Of a stretch of 64,000 nucleotides of DNA, positions 42,837-51,680 are shown piece by piece. Under the pieces are notes generated by a model, which was not told the origin of the DNA, did not search any database, and saw only the letters and a list, made by a program, of their open reading frames with translations. The position numbers were made by a program, and so were the translations under genes. The first letter of the stretch is position 1. Each line of letters opens with the position of its first letter. This stretch comes from Streptomyces luomodiensis (lineage in GTDB: Bacteria > Actinomycetota > Actinomycetes > Streptomycetales > Streptomycetaceae). The stretch lies in the NCBI RefSeq assembly GCF_031679605.1, contig NZ_CP117522.1:8246001-8310000 (forward strand), read 5' to 3'.

Positions 42837-44412
42837 GGATCTCCTTGAAGGCGTCGGGGAGGGAACGGGCGCCCGCGTCCACCACGCGCCCGCCGGTCGT
42901 ACGCGCCGCCCGGGTCAGCTCCGCGGTGTCCGCCGCGCCGAGGCGGAGCGGGAAGGTGGGGATGGAACGGACCGTCTCCGCCCGTGCCGCGTACCGTCGC
43001 CGGAACTCCTCGAAGGTGATGCCGGAGGTGTTCTCACCGTCGGTCATGAGGACGATCGAGACCGGCTGCCCGGGGTGGTCGCGGACGATGCCGGACGCCT
43101 TCCGGTAGGCGTGGTCGAGCGCGGACCAGATGGCGGTGGAGTCGTCGAAGCCGTCCGCCGCGACGAAGGAGTCCACGGACCGCAGGTCCCGCCGCCCGCC
43201 GACGGTGACGTCGCGCTCGGCGAGGACGCGGCCGCCGAAGCGCATGACGGTGATCCGCTCGCCCTGGTAGAACCGCACGAACTTCCCCGTGGCGGAGGTG
43301 TCGGCGCCGCTGAGCCCGGCGAACGCCGAGCGCAGCGCGGCCACCCGGGCGCCCCGCATCGAGGTGGAGAAGTCGAGGAGGAAGATCACGTGGTTCGGGG
43401 TGGGCGACCGGGGGTCGCCGTAGTCCTCGACCAGTTGGTCCACGACCGCCCGCTGGTCCGGGAAGTACAGCGCGTTGCCGATGTCGGCCCGCAGCCGGGG
43501 GTCCCTGCGCACCTGGGGGCCGAGTGGCCGGCGCAGTGTGCGTTCCATGATTTTCTGCTGGGTGGACGCGCTCTTCAGCCAGGCCACCACCTTGTCGTAC
43601 GCGTCGCGCTTGGCCGGGTCGAGCAGGAGCAGCGGGTAGTCGGACAGCACCATGCCGTCCTTCGGGTAGATGATCTCCAGCTTTTCGTGGAGCCTGCCGC
43701 CGGCGTTGAGCGACAGCAGCTCCGATTCGTAGGTGATCAGGGCGTCCAGCTCGTCCTGGTGGGCGATGAACTCCTCGCGCAGCTCCGCGCTGCTCTCCGC
43801 GGTGACCTTCTGGCCGGTACGGAAGCCACGCAGCCGGTCACAGGAGATGTCCTCGGCGCGCAGCGCGCTGCCGGTCCCGGCCGCGGCGGTCGCGACGCCG
43901 ACGAGCGCGGAGAGGCCGCTGTTGGTGCGCTTGGGGTCGGCCATGCCGAAGCGCACCGAGCCCGCGGCGGCGGCGTCGGCGATGTCCGCCCAGGACACCT
44001 GACCGCCCTTGGCCCGCGCGCGCAGGGCCCTGGCGGTGTCCGGCTTCACGCCGACGACCACCGGGGAGAGCATGGTGGTGGTGGCGAGCGGCTTGTCGGC
44101 CGCGCCGTGGGACTCCTTGAGCCTGAGCTGGAAGTAGCGGTCGGAGGCGAGCCAGGCGAGATCGTGGTGGTACGCACCGGGGGTCAGCCCGTCCCCGGCG
44201 TCCACGGTGGCCCGGTACTCCATGTCCAACTCCACCCCGGTGTCCCGGCGCAGGTCGTCCAGGAGCGGCGCCATGTCCCGCAGCTCCGAACTCGCCAGCA
44301 CCCGCAGGGTGGTGGGCTCCTCGTCACCGGAGCCGCAGGCGGTGGCGCTGGCCGTGCCGAGCAGGGCCAGACAGAGCGCGAGAACCACCCGGCGGTGCGG
44401 ACGCCGCCTCAT
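42826..44412 (-). CDS. Lipoprotein with solute-binding and VWA domains
   Basis: A 528-aa exported lipoprotein (lipobox A-S-A-T-A-C). Residues about 35-320 look like a type 2 periplasmic binding fold; residues about 335-520 are a von Willebrand A domain with a MIDAS-type D-x-S-T-S motif near 345 and T-D-G-E-N later, so metal-dependent protein binding is expected. The ATG at 44412 overlaps the upstream stop (ATGA). No ABC permease or ATPase accompanies it, so it is not a standard importer. It may sense or capture a ligand and signal through protein contact with its two membrane-anchored neighbours. Function unknown. Confidence 0.85.
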   Translation of the reverse strand: MRRRPHRRVVLALCLALLGTASATACGSGDEEPTTLRVLASSELRDMAPLLDDLRRDTGVELDMEYRATVDAGDGLTPGAYHHDLAWLASDRYFQLRLKESHGAADKPLATTTMLSPVVVGVKPDTARALRARAKGGQVSWADIADAAAAGSVRFGMADPKRTNSGLSALVGVATAAAGTGSALRAEDISCDRLRGFRTGQKVTAESSAELREEFIAHQDELDALITYESELLSLNAGGRLHEKLEIIYPKDGMVLSDYPLLLLDPAKRDAYDKVVAWLKSASTQQKIMERTLRRPLGPQVRRDPRLRADIGNALYFPDQRAVVDQLVEDYGDPRSPTPNHVIFLLDFSTSMRGARVAALRSAFAGLSGADTSATGKFVRFYQGERITVMRFGGRVLAERDVTVGGRRDLRSVDSFVAADGFDDSTAIWSALDHAYRKASGIVRDHPGQPVSIVLMTDGENTSGITFEEFRRRYAARAETVRSIPTFPLRLGAADTAELTRAARTTGGRVVDAGARSLPDAFKEIRGC

Positions 44413-45653
44413 GAGGACGCCTCGGAGGTCGTCTTCGGCGGCGGGCAGTCGCCGACGGACGTGATCATCCGTTCCAGCAGCGGCAGGCTCGGCAGCGTCG
44501 CCTTGGTGTCGTTGGCCGCCGAGGCGGGGGCCGGGATGCCCTGGTCCGCCAGGAACCGGTACAGCGCGGTGCTGGTCGCCTTGGAACTGGAGTCCAGGAC
44601 GCGGAAGCCCAGTTCCATCGCCCGGCGCTGGAGCTGTTCATCGGTGGCGAGCAGTTCCCCGAGCCGGTCGCCCTTGGGGGTGAGCGCGATGTATTCGGGC
44701 TCGGTCAGGAACTGCGTCGACGGATAGAGCAGGACCCGCTCCGCGTCGGGCTTTCCGGTCTGCTGCCGTTGCCGTATCTGGTAGGCGAAGTACTGGTGCT
44801 CGTAGACCACCACGATCGGGGCGACGCCCTTTCCCTCGGGCACTTCGTAGGTCTTGAACATCTCCTCCGAAGGCAGCCCCTGGGAGACGAGAGTCGGCTT
44901 GATCAGCTCGGCCACGCGGTCCGCCGCCGCGTCGTTCGTCGGGACGGCGTTTCCGTTCTCCACGAAGGCGACCAGCCCCAGATACGTTCCGGCGTGGTTG
45001 GCCTCGCAGATGTTCGACGTCTGGGCCAGGATGCGGTTGCCGTTCGTCGTCCGGTGTCTCCTTCCGATGCCGATCTCGTCCCAGGTCTTTCCGCGCGCGC
45101 TCACGTCGATGAACTTCCCCATGTCGAGGGTGTAGTAGAGCGGGTCGTTCCGCTGCCCGCCGGTGCCCTGCCGTGGCGTGGCCAGACCGTTGTCCCGCAG
45201 GGTTTCGGCGTATTCGCGGTAGGTGGCCAGCACGATGGGGCTGACGAAGGGCGAGCGCGCCTTCGCGTACCCGTCCCTGCGATCGTTCTTGATCATCTCC
45301 GCCGCGGGCTGGCCGGACGGGAAGGCGAAGTCGTATCCGTCGAAGCTGGTGGTGGCGATGTCACGGGAACCCATCCGGGTGATGTGCACCCTGATGCCGT
45401 GTTTCATCAGGATGCGCTGGACCTCCTCGTCCTCGAAGAACTCCGCCTTGGAGGCGATCTTGCCCTCGAGCGTGGTGACCCCTTCGAAGGGGAGCAGGAG
45501 ATGCCCTCCGGCGGTGAGCGCGAGCAGTCCGGCCACGGGGAAGGCGAGCGCGGTCACGAGCGCACGGAGGGCGCGGCCCCGCAGGGCGAGACGTCGCGAA
45601 GGGCCGCGGATCTCCAAGCGTGGCTCCTCCGTATGGGATCTGTCGGCGGTCAC
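44409..45653 (-). CDS. Membrane-anchored binding-protein-like protein
   Basis: A 414-aa protein with one membrane helix (about 33-52) and a large extracytoplasmic domain resembling a solute-binding fold: F-D-G-Y-D-F-A-F-P-S-G-Q near residue 105, then a Y-Y-T-L-D-M-G-K-F segment. It retains an uncleaved-looking anchor rather than a lipobox. The GTG at 45653 has GGAGGAG upstream. First gene of the three-gene operon and overlaps the VWA lipoprotein by four bases. Ligand unknown. Confidence 0.82.
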   Translation of the reverse strand: MTADRSHTEEPRLEIRGPSRRLALRGRALRALVTALAFPVAGLLALTAGGHLLLPFEGVTTLEGKIASKAEFFEDEEVQRILMKHGIRVHITRMGSRDIATTSFDGYDFAFPSGQPAAEMIKNDRRDGYAKARSPFVSPIVLATYREYAETLRDNGLATPRQGTGGQRNDPLYYTLDMGKFIDVSARGKTWDEIGIGRRHRTTNGNRILAQTSNICEANHAGTYLGLVAFVENGNAVPTNDAAADRVAELIKPTLVSQGLPSEEMFKTYEVPEGKGVAPIVVVYEHQYFAYQIRQRQQTGKPDAERVLLYPSTQFLTEPEYIALTPKGDRLGELLATDEQLQRRAMELGFRVLDSSSKATSTALYRFLADQGIPAPASAANDTKATLPSLPLLERMITSVGDCPPPKTTSEASS

Positions 45654-45922
45654 CGGCTCCTCCTGGCTGGGAAAGGGGCAGGATCGTGTCCGACGCCCCT
45701 GGCGGATGCGTGAATTCCGTCGGGAGGACGCCCTAATTCACCGTGGCCGCTCCGCACCGGATGCGCCCCGGCCCCCGGACATCACGGCGAACGCTCGGTT
45801 AACGCCTCGGAACGACGCTTTCCGGCCAGCTTTGGTCTGTACCTGGCAGTGATCGCCTCCGAGGGCAAACCTGTGGGACGTGCACATGCCCCTTGATCGC
45901 ACGTCAAGGAAGGACCAGCCTC
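45654..45922. promoter_or_regulatory. Divergent promoter region
   Basis: About 270 bp between the leftward binding-protein operon and the rightward secreted-protein gene. It contains an inverted repeat GACGTGC (45877-45883) / GCACGTC (45899-45905) just upstream of the rightward gene's ribosome site, and a GTTAACG patch near 45796. No gene seen. Confidence 0.45.
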
Positions 45923-48172
45923 ATGCGGCACCGACGGATCAGAGAGACCCCCACGCCACGAGCCGTCCCGCGCGGCCCCCGCGTCCTCACGGCCGGCTGC
46001 GCCCTGGCCGCCCTCGCGCTCACGGCCGGCCCCGCCCCCGGCGCCCTGGCCGCCCCCGTCCCGGCGCGGGGCGCCGCCGCGATCGCGTCCGCGGTGCCGG
46101 CCGCCCCCGACACGGCGGCCCACACCGTCACCCTGGTCACCGGTGAGCGGGTCACGCTCCGCCCGGACGGGGGCGTCGTGGTGACGGCGCGGCCGGGCGC
46201 CACGGCGGACTATGTCACCCAGCGCGTCGACAACGATGTCTTCGTCATTCCGATGACCGCGCTGCCGTATCTGGGCCGCACCCTGGACCCCGCGCTGTTC
46301 AATGTGTCCGCCCTGGTCAAGGCCCAGGTCACCACCACACCGGTGCGGGTCGAGGCCACCGCGGGCGCCACGGCCCCGCCCTCGGGTGCCGCCTTCGGCG
46401 CGGCGCTGGCGAAGCAGGCCGGCGCCGAGGCGGCCGAGGGTTCCGTCGGCGACGGCCCGCTGTTCGGCGGCGTCACCTCCGTGACACCGGCCATCGCCAC
46501 GGCCGGTGAACGAACCGCCCCGCGTCCGTCGGCCGTCCACCGGGCGGACCACCCGGTGAAGGTCACCGTGCTCGGCCCGGACGGCGAACCCCGCGCGGGC
46601 ACCACCACGTTCGGACTGGCCAACGTCGACGACGCCGCCCTCTATCAGGAGCCGTACCTCCAGGCCGTCGACGGCGAGAAGCGGATCGACGTCCCCGCCG
46701 GCCACTACACCGCCATGGTCGCCGCCGCGACCCTCGGCAGTGACGGCACCCCGGACGCCATCCGCCTCGCCACCGCCGAGTTCACCGTCTCCGACGGCGC
46801 CACCGGCACCGAGGTCGTACTCGACCTGCGCAAAGCCACCCAGCGGATCACCTTCTCGACCCCGCGGGCGGCTCAGGAGAGCCAGCTCATCCTCGGCTAC
46901 CGGCGCGTCGACGCACAGGGCGACCCGGCGCTCTACAGCACCACCGGCGTCACCGGCGGCCTGCCCACCTATGTGCAGCCCTCCAGCCGGCCCGTCACCA
47001 CGGGCGACCTGCGCTTCAACGTCTACACCCACCGCGACGCGCCCGCCGAAGCGGCCGAGCCCTACTCCTACGACCTCAAGCTGGACAACCCGGCCGGCCG
47101 GATCGCGAAGAACCAGCACTACAAGGTCACCGGACGCCAACTGGCCACGGTGAAGACCAACTACCACAGCGATACGCCGGGCCGCGCCCAGGAGATCGCG
47201 CGTCTGATGTACCTGCCGTACGAGACGGGCGGGGAGGCGCTGTCCCAGCCGTTCAAGACACCCGCGCAGCGGGTCGAGTACATCGGCGGCTCCGCCGGCG
47301 CCTCCTACCACGACTGGCTCAAGGCCGGGGAACGGCGCTTCGTCTCCCAGAAGCAGCCCCTCCGGCCGGGCCGGACCACCACGGTCGACTGGCTGCGCGG
47401 CCCGCTGGTCCCCGGATTCACCGAGCCCGCGCCAGGCGCCGCCGCCCTGGACGAGACGTGGTACTGCACGGCCTGCCGCAAGGGCGACGCGCTCACCTTC
47501 TCCCTGGCCACGGTCACGGACTCGGGCGGCCACCACGACCTCGCGTTCCCGTCCGACATCAGCTCCTCGCACCTCGCGGTGGTCTCCGGTGACACGACCC
47601 TGTACGAGAGCGACGGCACCTCCGGCGTCGTCCTGGGCGCGCCGCCAAAGAAGGCCGCGTACACGGTGGTGTACGACCAGACCAGGACCAACAGCGACTT
47701 CCACCAGTCGCTGACCACGCACACCGAATGGACCTTCGCCTCGGCGCACTCGGGCGGCCAGACCGTGCCGGACGACTGGGCCTGCGTATCCGACCAGGGC
47801 GAGTACGACGGGCCCGAGCAGTGCTCGGCGCTGCCGGTCGTCGTCCCGCACTACCAGCTCGGCGCCACACTGGACGGCACCGGCCCGACCGGCGACGACC
47901 ACCTCGTGGCCACCTTCGGACATGTGCCGGGCGTGGTGGCGCCGCCCGCCGTCACCGAGGCGACCGTCGAGGTGTCCTTCGACGGCGGCGAGCACTGGAC
48001 GACGGCGTCCACCACCTCGCTGGGCAAGGGCGGGTTCCGCGCCGACTGGACCACCCCGGACTCGGCGGCGGGCCGGGACGCGTCCCTGCGCGTCACCGCC
48101 ACCGACGCGGACGGCAACGCCGTGACGCAGACCGTGCAGAGCGCGTTCACCGTGGCCGCCGCCCAGGGCTGA
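45923..48172 (+). CDS. Secreted protein resembling an S8 protease without its catalytic domain
   Basis: A 749-aa secreted protein. The ATG at 45923 (11th codon of the open frame) has AAGGAAGG upstream and starts a signal peptide ending near A-L-A-A-P. The first mature residues (H-T-V-T-L-V-T-G-E-R-V) and the P-A-L-F-N-V-S pattern resemble the propeptide of long Streptomyces subtilisin-like proteases, and the second half resembles their C-terminal beta domains. The ~300-residue catalytic domain that should lie between them is absent; no Asp-His-Ser triad motif (D-x-G, H-G-T, G-T-S-M-A) is seen. Terminal residues 660-745 look like an Ig-like domain. Function unknown; an inhibitor, decoy or structural role is possible. 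Confidence 0.75.
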   Translation: MRHRRIRETPTPRAVPRGPRVLTAGCALAALALTAGPAPGALAAPVPARGAAAIASAVPAAPDTAAHTVTLVTGERVTLRPDGGVVVTARPGATADYVTQRVDNDVFVIPMTALPYLGRTLDPALFNVSALVKAQVTTTPVRVEATAGATAPPSGAAFGAALAKQAGAEAAEGSVGDGPLFGGVTSVTPAIATAGERTAPRPSAVHRADHPVKVTVLGPDGEPRAGTTTFGLANVDDAALYQEPYLQAVDGEKRIDVPAGHYTAMVAAATLGSDGTPDAIRLATAEFTVSDGATGTEVVLDLRKATQRITFSTPRAAQESQLILGYRRVDAQGDPALYSTTGVTGGLPTYVQPSSRPVTTGDLRFNVYTHRDAPAEAAEPYSYDLKLDNPAGRIAKNQHYKVTGRQLATVKTNYHSDTPGRAQEIARLMYLPYETGGEALSQPFKTPAQRVEYIGGSAGASYHDWLKAGERRFVSQKQPLRPGRTTTVDWLRGPLVPGFTEPAPGAAALDETWYCTACRKGDALTFSLATVTDSGGHHDLAFPSDISSSHLAVVSGDTTLYESDGTSGVVLGAPPKKAAYTVVYDQTRTNSDFHQSLTTHTEWTFASAHSGGQTVPDDWACVSDQGEYDGPEQCSALPVVVPHYQLGATLDGTGPTGDDHLVATFGHVPGVVAPPAVTEATVEVSFDGGEHWTTASTTSLGKGGFRADWTTPDSAAGRDASLRVTATDADGNAVTQTVQSAFTVAAAQG

Positions 48173-48198
48173 GGCCGTGGCGGAGCGCTGAAGACGGG

Positions 48199-48232
48199 GC
48201 GGGGGCCGCTCGGGCCGCGCGGCGGCCCCCGC
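48199..48232. terminator. Hairpin between convergent genes
   Basis: Perfect 11-bp arms (48199-48209, 48222-48232) with a 12-nt loop lie between the stop at 48172 and the opposing stop at 48233, probably bidirectional. Confidence 0.7.
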
Positions 48233-51094
48233 TCACCCACGATGGCTCTGGAGCCAGTCGTAGAGCGTCCGGTGGGAGAAGTACGTCTGCTGCATCTGCT
48301 CTCCCGACATCCGGTACATCTCGACATCGTGCGAGTCGATGGCCTTTTGACAGGTGAGGGCGGCCCGCTCGGACTGGTCCAGGAACGTGGTCCAGTACCG
48401 ATGGCCCTTCTCATCGGGTACGGGGAAGTAGTGGCGGGCGTCCGCGACGCGGCGCTCGATGTCCTGGCAGATCGGGCGTACCCGGGCGACGACCGCCCCG
48501 TAGTCGGAGGCTCGCGTCGCGGCGGTGGTGAAGGTGTTCTCCTCGTGGCCGATGCCGTCCAGGTGTTCGCTGCCGCCGTACCTCAGCCACGCGAGCACGC
48601 GCACCGTGTGGATGCGTGGTGAGGTGGCCGCGGGGACCCGCACCCGGGACGGCGTGGTGCCGTCGGGTGTCACCGAGGAGACCTCGGTCAGGGCGAGTTC
48701 ACTGGTCGAGGCGAAGGCGAGCGCCACGCCCCAGACGGCGGCCACCAGGAAGCGACGGCGTCCGGCCGCGGTGTCCGGCACCTCCGCCGGCGGCGCGGGG
48801 CGGCGGCGGGGGAGGCCCGCGAGGACCAGCATGGCCGCCGCGACGGTGAACATCCCCAGTCCCAGAACGCCGAGCCCGGGGTCCACGGTGCTCGTCCAGC
48901 CCTCGTGGGGGCGCCATCCGCAGGTGTCATAGGCGATGTCGAGCCGTCCCAGACAGCCGTCCGCGGAGGCCAGCAGGAAGCTCCACAAAAGCCCCAGCAG
49001 CGCGGTGACGCCCGCCGTGACCAGTCCGGTCAGCAGCCGGTAGGTACGGTCCCCGGCGCCGGCCACCCACGCCGCGACGACCATCGCCCCGATCAGCGCC
49101 ACCAGCACCGCCACGGAGTCGGAGAGGGTGGCGACGGCCGGCCGGCCAGGGCCCGGCCGCACCACATGGTGCACGCACACCTTGGCCACGATCAGCGCGC
49201 ACAGGGCCAGCACCCCACCGCCGACGCCGCAGCGCACGATCCGGCGCACCGGCAGCCCCCGGCCCGGTCGCACACCATCCCCCCGTGCCCAGCGGGGTGC
49301 CGCCGGGGTCCGGTGCCACAGGCACGTCAGCAGCGGCAGCAGCCACAGCACCCCCGCCACCCACATCAGGAGCTGCTCCGAGGAGATCACGAACTGGTCG
49401 GTGCCCAGCCGGCCGGCCACCCAGCTCACCGCCAGCACCGTGCGCAGGGCGCCGGAGTCGGCCTCGGCCAGTCCGGGGTACCACGTGGCGTACACCGTGA
49501 GCAGGCCCTCGCGGTTGACGATCGAGCGGCCCTGCACCCACGTGTACCCGTCCGACTGCCACCACGAGAACCACAGCCCGAACACGAGCCCCGTGGCCAC
49601 CAGGCCCAGCAGCACAACGGGGCCCAGTGTCCGGCCACGCCAGGTCCGGGCCCACAGTTCGGCGTGCTGAGCCGTCCACCAGCAGATCACGACGCCGATG
49701 AGGAGCAGTATCAGCAGGAACCACGGTCGCGCGGGGAGCCAGCGGTCGGCGGCGCGGCCGAGCACCACCTCACCGGTCACCAGGCCCGCCCCGAACCACA
49801 CACCGGCCCGTATCCCGGACGGGCCGCGCCGGCCGGAGAGCACCGCGTGGACGGCGGCCCGCCACAGGATGGTGCCCACGACCACGGCCGCCAGCCCCGC
49901 CCCGAGCAACGCGCAGCCCCACTCCGCCCATCCGGGCAGATCGCCCTGGCCCAGGGTGGCCGAGGTGCCCGCCCAGCCGGAGACGATGATCGCCGCCGCA
50001 CCGGTCAGGAACATGGGCAGGCGTGGGACGTCGAACAGGCGCACGGGGTCGGCCACCGCCTGGTGCCGCCGCGTCCAGTCCGGATGGGTGCGCCACAGAC
50101 CGGCGAACGCCCCCAGCGCGTGCCTGACCCGGCCGGCGTCCGGCGGCGCCCCGGCGCGGTGGCTCCACACCCGTGGGTCGGCCCCCCACTTCGCGGCGTC
50201 GATATCGGCGTAGAACTCCCTGGTGCGCAGCACGTCGGCGCGCGCCAGGTACACCAGCGCGATCAGGAAACCGGCCTGGAGCAGTTCGTAGACGGTGCTC
50301 GGGCGGCTGGACGCCGCGAAGGCCGTGGACGATTCCCGCAGGAAGTCCCGCCGGAAGTAGGCGGCGGCGATCAGCAGGTTGGCCGGCAGCGGCACGGCGA
50401 GGAACACCCGCCACAGGGCCACGGTGCCGTAGGTGATGTCAACATCGCGGTTGCGGATATGGGCGAGTTCGTGCAGCACCACTCCGCGGAAACCGGCGGG
50501 GTCGGCCGGCCGGCGTGCGAGCAGCCCACCGTGCAGACAGATCGTGTAGTGGGGCCACCGCCCGAACACGACCGCGCTGGGCGTGTGCGCGGCCGGGTCG
50601 ATGACGACCCGTGGGGAGCGGGCCAGGCCGGCGGTGGCGACCAGTTCGTCGATGAGGTGACGCACCTCGCCGGCCGGATCGACCCGCTGGTCGAGCGGTA
50701 CGACCTTGCCACGCCGGCCTTTCCAGCGCGGCAGCGCCCAGTGCAGGACCCCTACGGCGGCGATCAGCAGGGCCAGTTCCAGCAGCACCGGCCACCCGGG
50801 CAAGCGGTGCTCGAAGCGGTCCATGCACGCGTCCAGCGCTTCCGGGACCCCTGGGCGCTTCAACGCCAGTTGGTTCGCCTGGCGGTCACCGATGGGGTCG
50901 ACGCCCGCGGCGAAGAAGCACCCGAGGCCGCCGAGGGCGTTCCCCTCGGGCCTGAACGCGTAGGACAGGACATAGTTGACATCGTCGAGCGCCGTCAGGC
51001 TCGCCACCAGGACCAGCACCATCAGCAGCACGAAACGGGGTGTGGTCCCCGCGCTGAGGACGCGTTCGTCGACGCGTGCGGCCGGCGCGGACAC
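48233..51094 (-). CDS. Large polytopic M48-type zinc metalloprotease
   Basis: A 953-aa integral membrane protein. After one N-terminal helix and an outside loop with several Cys, a cytoplasmic M48 domain carries H-E-L-A-H (His208-His212) followed by R-N-R-D-V-D, as in HtpX/Ste24 proteases. About ten further helices and a C-terminal soluble domain (about 780-950) follow; most M48 proteases are 300-400 aa, so this is an unusually long form. The GTG at 51094 lies 2 bases after the stop of the gene upstream, so they are co-transcribed. Likely in membrane-protein quality control or peptide processing; substrate unknown. Confidence 0.85.
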   Translation of the reverse strand: MSAPAARVDERVLSAGTTPRFVLLMVLVLVASLTALDDVNYVLSYAFRPEGNALGGLGCFFAAGVDPIGDRQANQLALKRPGVPEALDACMDRFEHRLPGWPVLLELALLIAAVGVLHWALPRWKGRRGKVVPLDQRVDPAGEVRHLIDELVATAGLARSPRVVIDPAAHTPSAVVFGRWPHYTICLHGGLLARRPADPAGFRGVVLHELAHIRNRDVDITYGTVALWRVFLAVPLPANLLIAAAYFRRDFLRESSTAFAASSRPSTVYELLQAGFLIALVYLARADVLRTREFYADIDAAKWGADPRVWSHRAGAPPDAGRVRHALGAFAGLWRTHPDWTRRHQAVADPVRLFDVPRLPMFLTGAAAIIVSGWAGTSATLGQGDLPGWAEWGCALLGAGLAAVVVGTILWRAAVHAVLSGRRGPSGIRAGVWFGAGLVTGEVVLGRAADRWLPARPWFLLILLLIGVVICWWTAQHAELWARTWRGRTLGPVVLLGLVATGLVFGLWFSWWQSDGYTWVQGRSIVNREGLLTVYATWYPGLAEADSGALRTVLAVSWVAGRLGTDQFVISSEQLLMWVAGVLWLLPLLTCLWHRTPAAPRWARGDGVRPGRGLPVRRIVRCGVGGGVLALCALIVAKVCVHHVVRPGPGRPAVATLSDSVAVLVALIGAMVVAAWVAGAGDRTYRLLTGLVTAGVTALLGLLWSFLLASADGCLGRLDIAYDTCGWRPHEGWTSTVDPGLGVLGLGMFTVAAAMLVLAGLPRRRPAPPAEVPDTAAGRRRFLVAAVWGVALAFASTSELALTEVSSVTPDGTTPSRVRVPAATSPRIHTVRVLAWLRYGGSEHLDGIGHEENTFTTAATRASDYGAVVARVRPICQDIERRVADARHYFPVPDEKGHRYWTTFLDQSERAALTCQKAIDSHDVEMYRMSGEQMQQTYFSHRTLYDWLQSHRG

Positions 51095-51096
51095 GG

Positions 51097-51663
51097 CTAC
51101 GCCCGGGTGCCCTGCTCGTCGGTGTCGTCCTCGCCGCCCTCGGCCCCGTCGTCGGTCCGGCCGGCCCCGTCGGTTCCGTCGGCCTGGACGGGCAGGAGAA
51201 GACGAGCCGCCACGCGGTCGGCGAGCACCTCCGCGCGCTCGGGTTCCAGCCCGCTGCGCGCGGACAGCTCCAGGATCCGCCGCCGCACCTCGGCGACCTG
51301 CTCGGGGGTCAGCGCGGGCACCACCAGAGGGTCGGACGGCCGGCGGAACACCCTGCCGAGCCGTCTGCCCACCCTGGCGGGAACGCCGTCGACCGTGCGG
51401 CCGATGACCTTGCGCACACTCTCGTCCAGCGCCACCCACACCACCGGAGTGGCCAGGCAGACCATCTCCTCCAGCCCGAACCCCAGGGGCTCCCGGCCCC
51501 TGCGGCGGCTGGTCAGCCGCGCCACCACCGTATCGTCGTCGAACCGGCTGAGCCCCGCCACGACGGGCAGCTCCTCGGGTGCCACCTCGGCGATGACCGC
51601 GCCCACCACCTCGCGTAGCCGCTGCCCGGACGGAGCCCGGTCCGGCGTCCCCGCTGTGTTCAC
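51097..51663 (-). CDS. Soluble protein of unknown function, partner of the M48 protease
   Basis: A 188-aa protein without membrane helices or recognised domain. It has a conserved-looking core (V-A-R-L-T-S then L-G-F-G-L-E-E near residue 65), a three-helix bundle-like Glu/Arg-rich middle and an acidic Asp/Glu/Gly tail. The GTG at 51663 has GAGGGGCGAG upstream. It lies 17 bases after the lipoprotein gene and 2 bases before the protease gene, so all three are one operon and it may be an adaptor for the protease. Confidence 0.75.
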   Translation of the reverse strand: MNTAGTPDRAPSGQRLREVVGAVIAEVAPEELPVVAGLSRFDDDTVVARLTSRRRGREPLGFGLEEMVCLATPVVWVALDESVRKVIGRTVDGVPARVGRRLGRVFRRPSDPLVVPALTPEQVAEVRRRILELSARSGLEPERAEVLADRVAARLLLPVQADGTDGAGRTDDGAEGGEDDTDEQGTRA

Positions 51664-51680
51664 CTCGCCCCTCCCCGCGC

